From contig JANQPU010000093.1 of NCBI GenBank assembly GCA_028285315.1, positions 1 to 62,822 on the forward strand: a stretch of DNA of 62,822 nt, read 5' to 3'. A model generated the notes under the pieces. It saw only the letters and a list, made by a program, of their open reading frames with translations, made no database searches and was not told where the DNA came from. The first letter of the stretch is position 1; every line of letters begins with the position of its first letter. Below are positions 62,588 through 62,822 of this stretch, one piece after another. The translations under genes and the position numbers were made by a program. Source of the stretch: Acaryochloris sp. IP29b_bin.176. GTDB taxonomy: Bacteria; Cyanobacteriota; Cyanobacteriia; Thermosynechococcales; Thermosynechococcaceae.

Positions 62588-62645
62588 CACTTTATTGAGA
62601 ATCTCCAGAATCCTCATTCAGAAAGCATTGCAGCTATAAGTGAGT

Positions 62646-62701
62646 CTTCGTTTACACCGAAGATGTCGGCGGTTCGAGCCCGTCATCGCCCATTGGCTGT
62701 A
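62646..62701 (+). repeat. attR: right 56-bp direct repeat of tRNA-Val 3' part
   Basis: An exact second copy of 56161-56216 that lacks the 5' half of the tRNA, so it is not a functional tRNA gene. It marks the right end of the integrated element. Confidence 0.9.
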
Positions 62702-62822
62702 CGGCAGTCCTAAGCCTGTAAGGGTGGCACTGTTCATTTCAGGGTTACAGATCTAGTCCACAGTTGAGCGACATCAAGACATTTTGAGATCTTGGGTATG
62801 ACGATCAGGGATACTCAAACAA

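Noticed and set aside
62646-62718. Second tRNA-Val gene
   Set aside because: Only the 3' part from the anticodon stem is present; acceptor 5' strand and D arm are missing, so it is an attachment repeat.

Overview
The window is chromosomal DNA from a cyanobacterium. It carries the NblS/Hik33-type sensor kinase, a CpcS-type phycobilin lyase, plant-type [2Fe-2S] ferredoxin, a CPP1-like J-domain protein, several families confined to cyanobacteria (DUF2949, DUF3086, DUF3119, Npun_F0494) and a group 2 sigma factor. More than 20 exact copies of the HIP1 octamer GCGATCGC can be seen by eye, where about one is expected by chance. Gene content, long housekeeping stretches and remnants of IS4-type transposases fit the Acaryochloris lineage, but I infer the genus and cannot prove it. 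No CRISPR array, rRNA operon or recognised riboswitch was seen.

Layout. 1-2.4 kb: an AT-rich region with a divergent P450-like gene and a transposase remnant. 2.4-5.3 kb: a run of small membrane proteins, a YwiC-like protein and a ferredoxin. 5.3-18.7 kb: mixed chromosomal genes: peptide-type binding lipoprotein, pentapeptide protein, YraN, DUF4912 protein, two Ser/Thr kinases, a protease-SUMF1 fusion, a zinc metallopeptidase-like protein and a sigma factor. 18.7-21.8 kb: a DNA-damage locus with recA divergent from a small gene, an SRAP (YedK/HMCES) gene and dinB, sharing a LexA-like box. 22.4-24.8 kb: an accessory patch with an Ec67/Eco2-type retron (predicted ncRNA plus an RT-Toprim gene broken by one frameshift) and an IS4 remnant. 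24.8-45 kb: chromosomal core: ArsR regulator, SirB1-like protein, nblS, cpcS, an RNase R-like protein, phoU, glycosyltransferase, Coq4-like protein, argG, an MlaE-type permease with DUF3119/DUF3086 genes, mreB and plsY. 45-47.8 kb: a second accessory patch with a GHKL-ATPase fused to a probable PD-(D/E)XK nuclease, then a VapBC toxin-antitoxin pair. 47.8-56 kb: a large exported protein, a GT4 glycosyltransferase, cobQ, mazG and a DUF2227 protein.

56.1-62.7 kb is an integrated element. tRNA-Val(TAC) at 56135 is its attachment site: the 56 bp from the anticodon stem to just past the tRNA end recur exactly at 62646-62701. Inside each end lies a pair of TTTACCCCGA sites 12 bp apart, probably integrase arm sites. 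The integrase is dead (a 13-bp tandem duplication, a 1-nt frameshift and no catalytic domain). The cargo is small unknown membrane, zinc-ribbon and coiled-coil proteins plus one IS630 insertion.

The best candidates for a second look are the retron, the GHKL-nuclease fusion as a possible one-gene defence system, and the tRNA-Val element with its paired arm sites. All functions are read from sequence and recalled family knowledge; no search was run.
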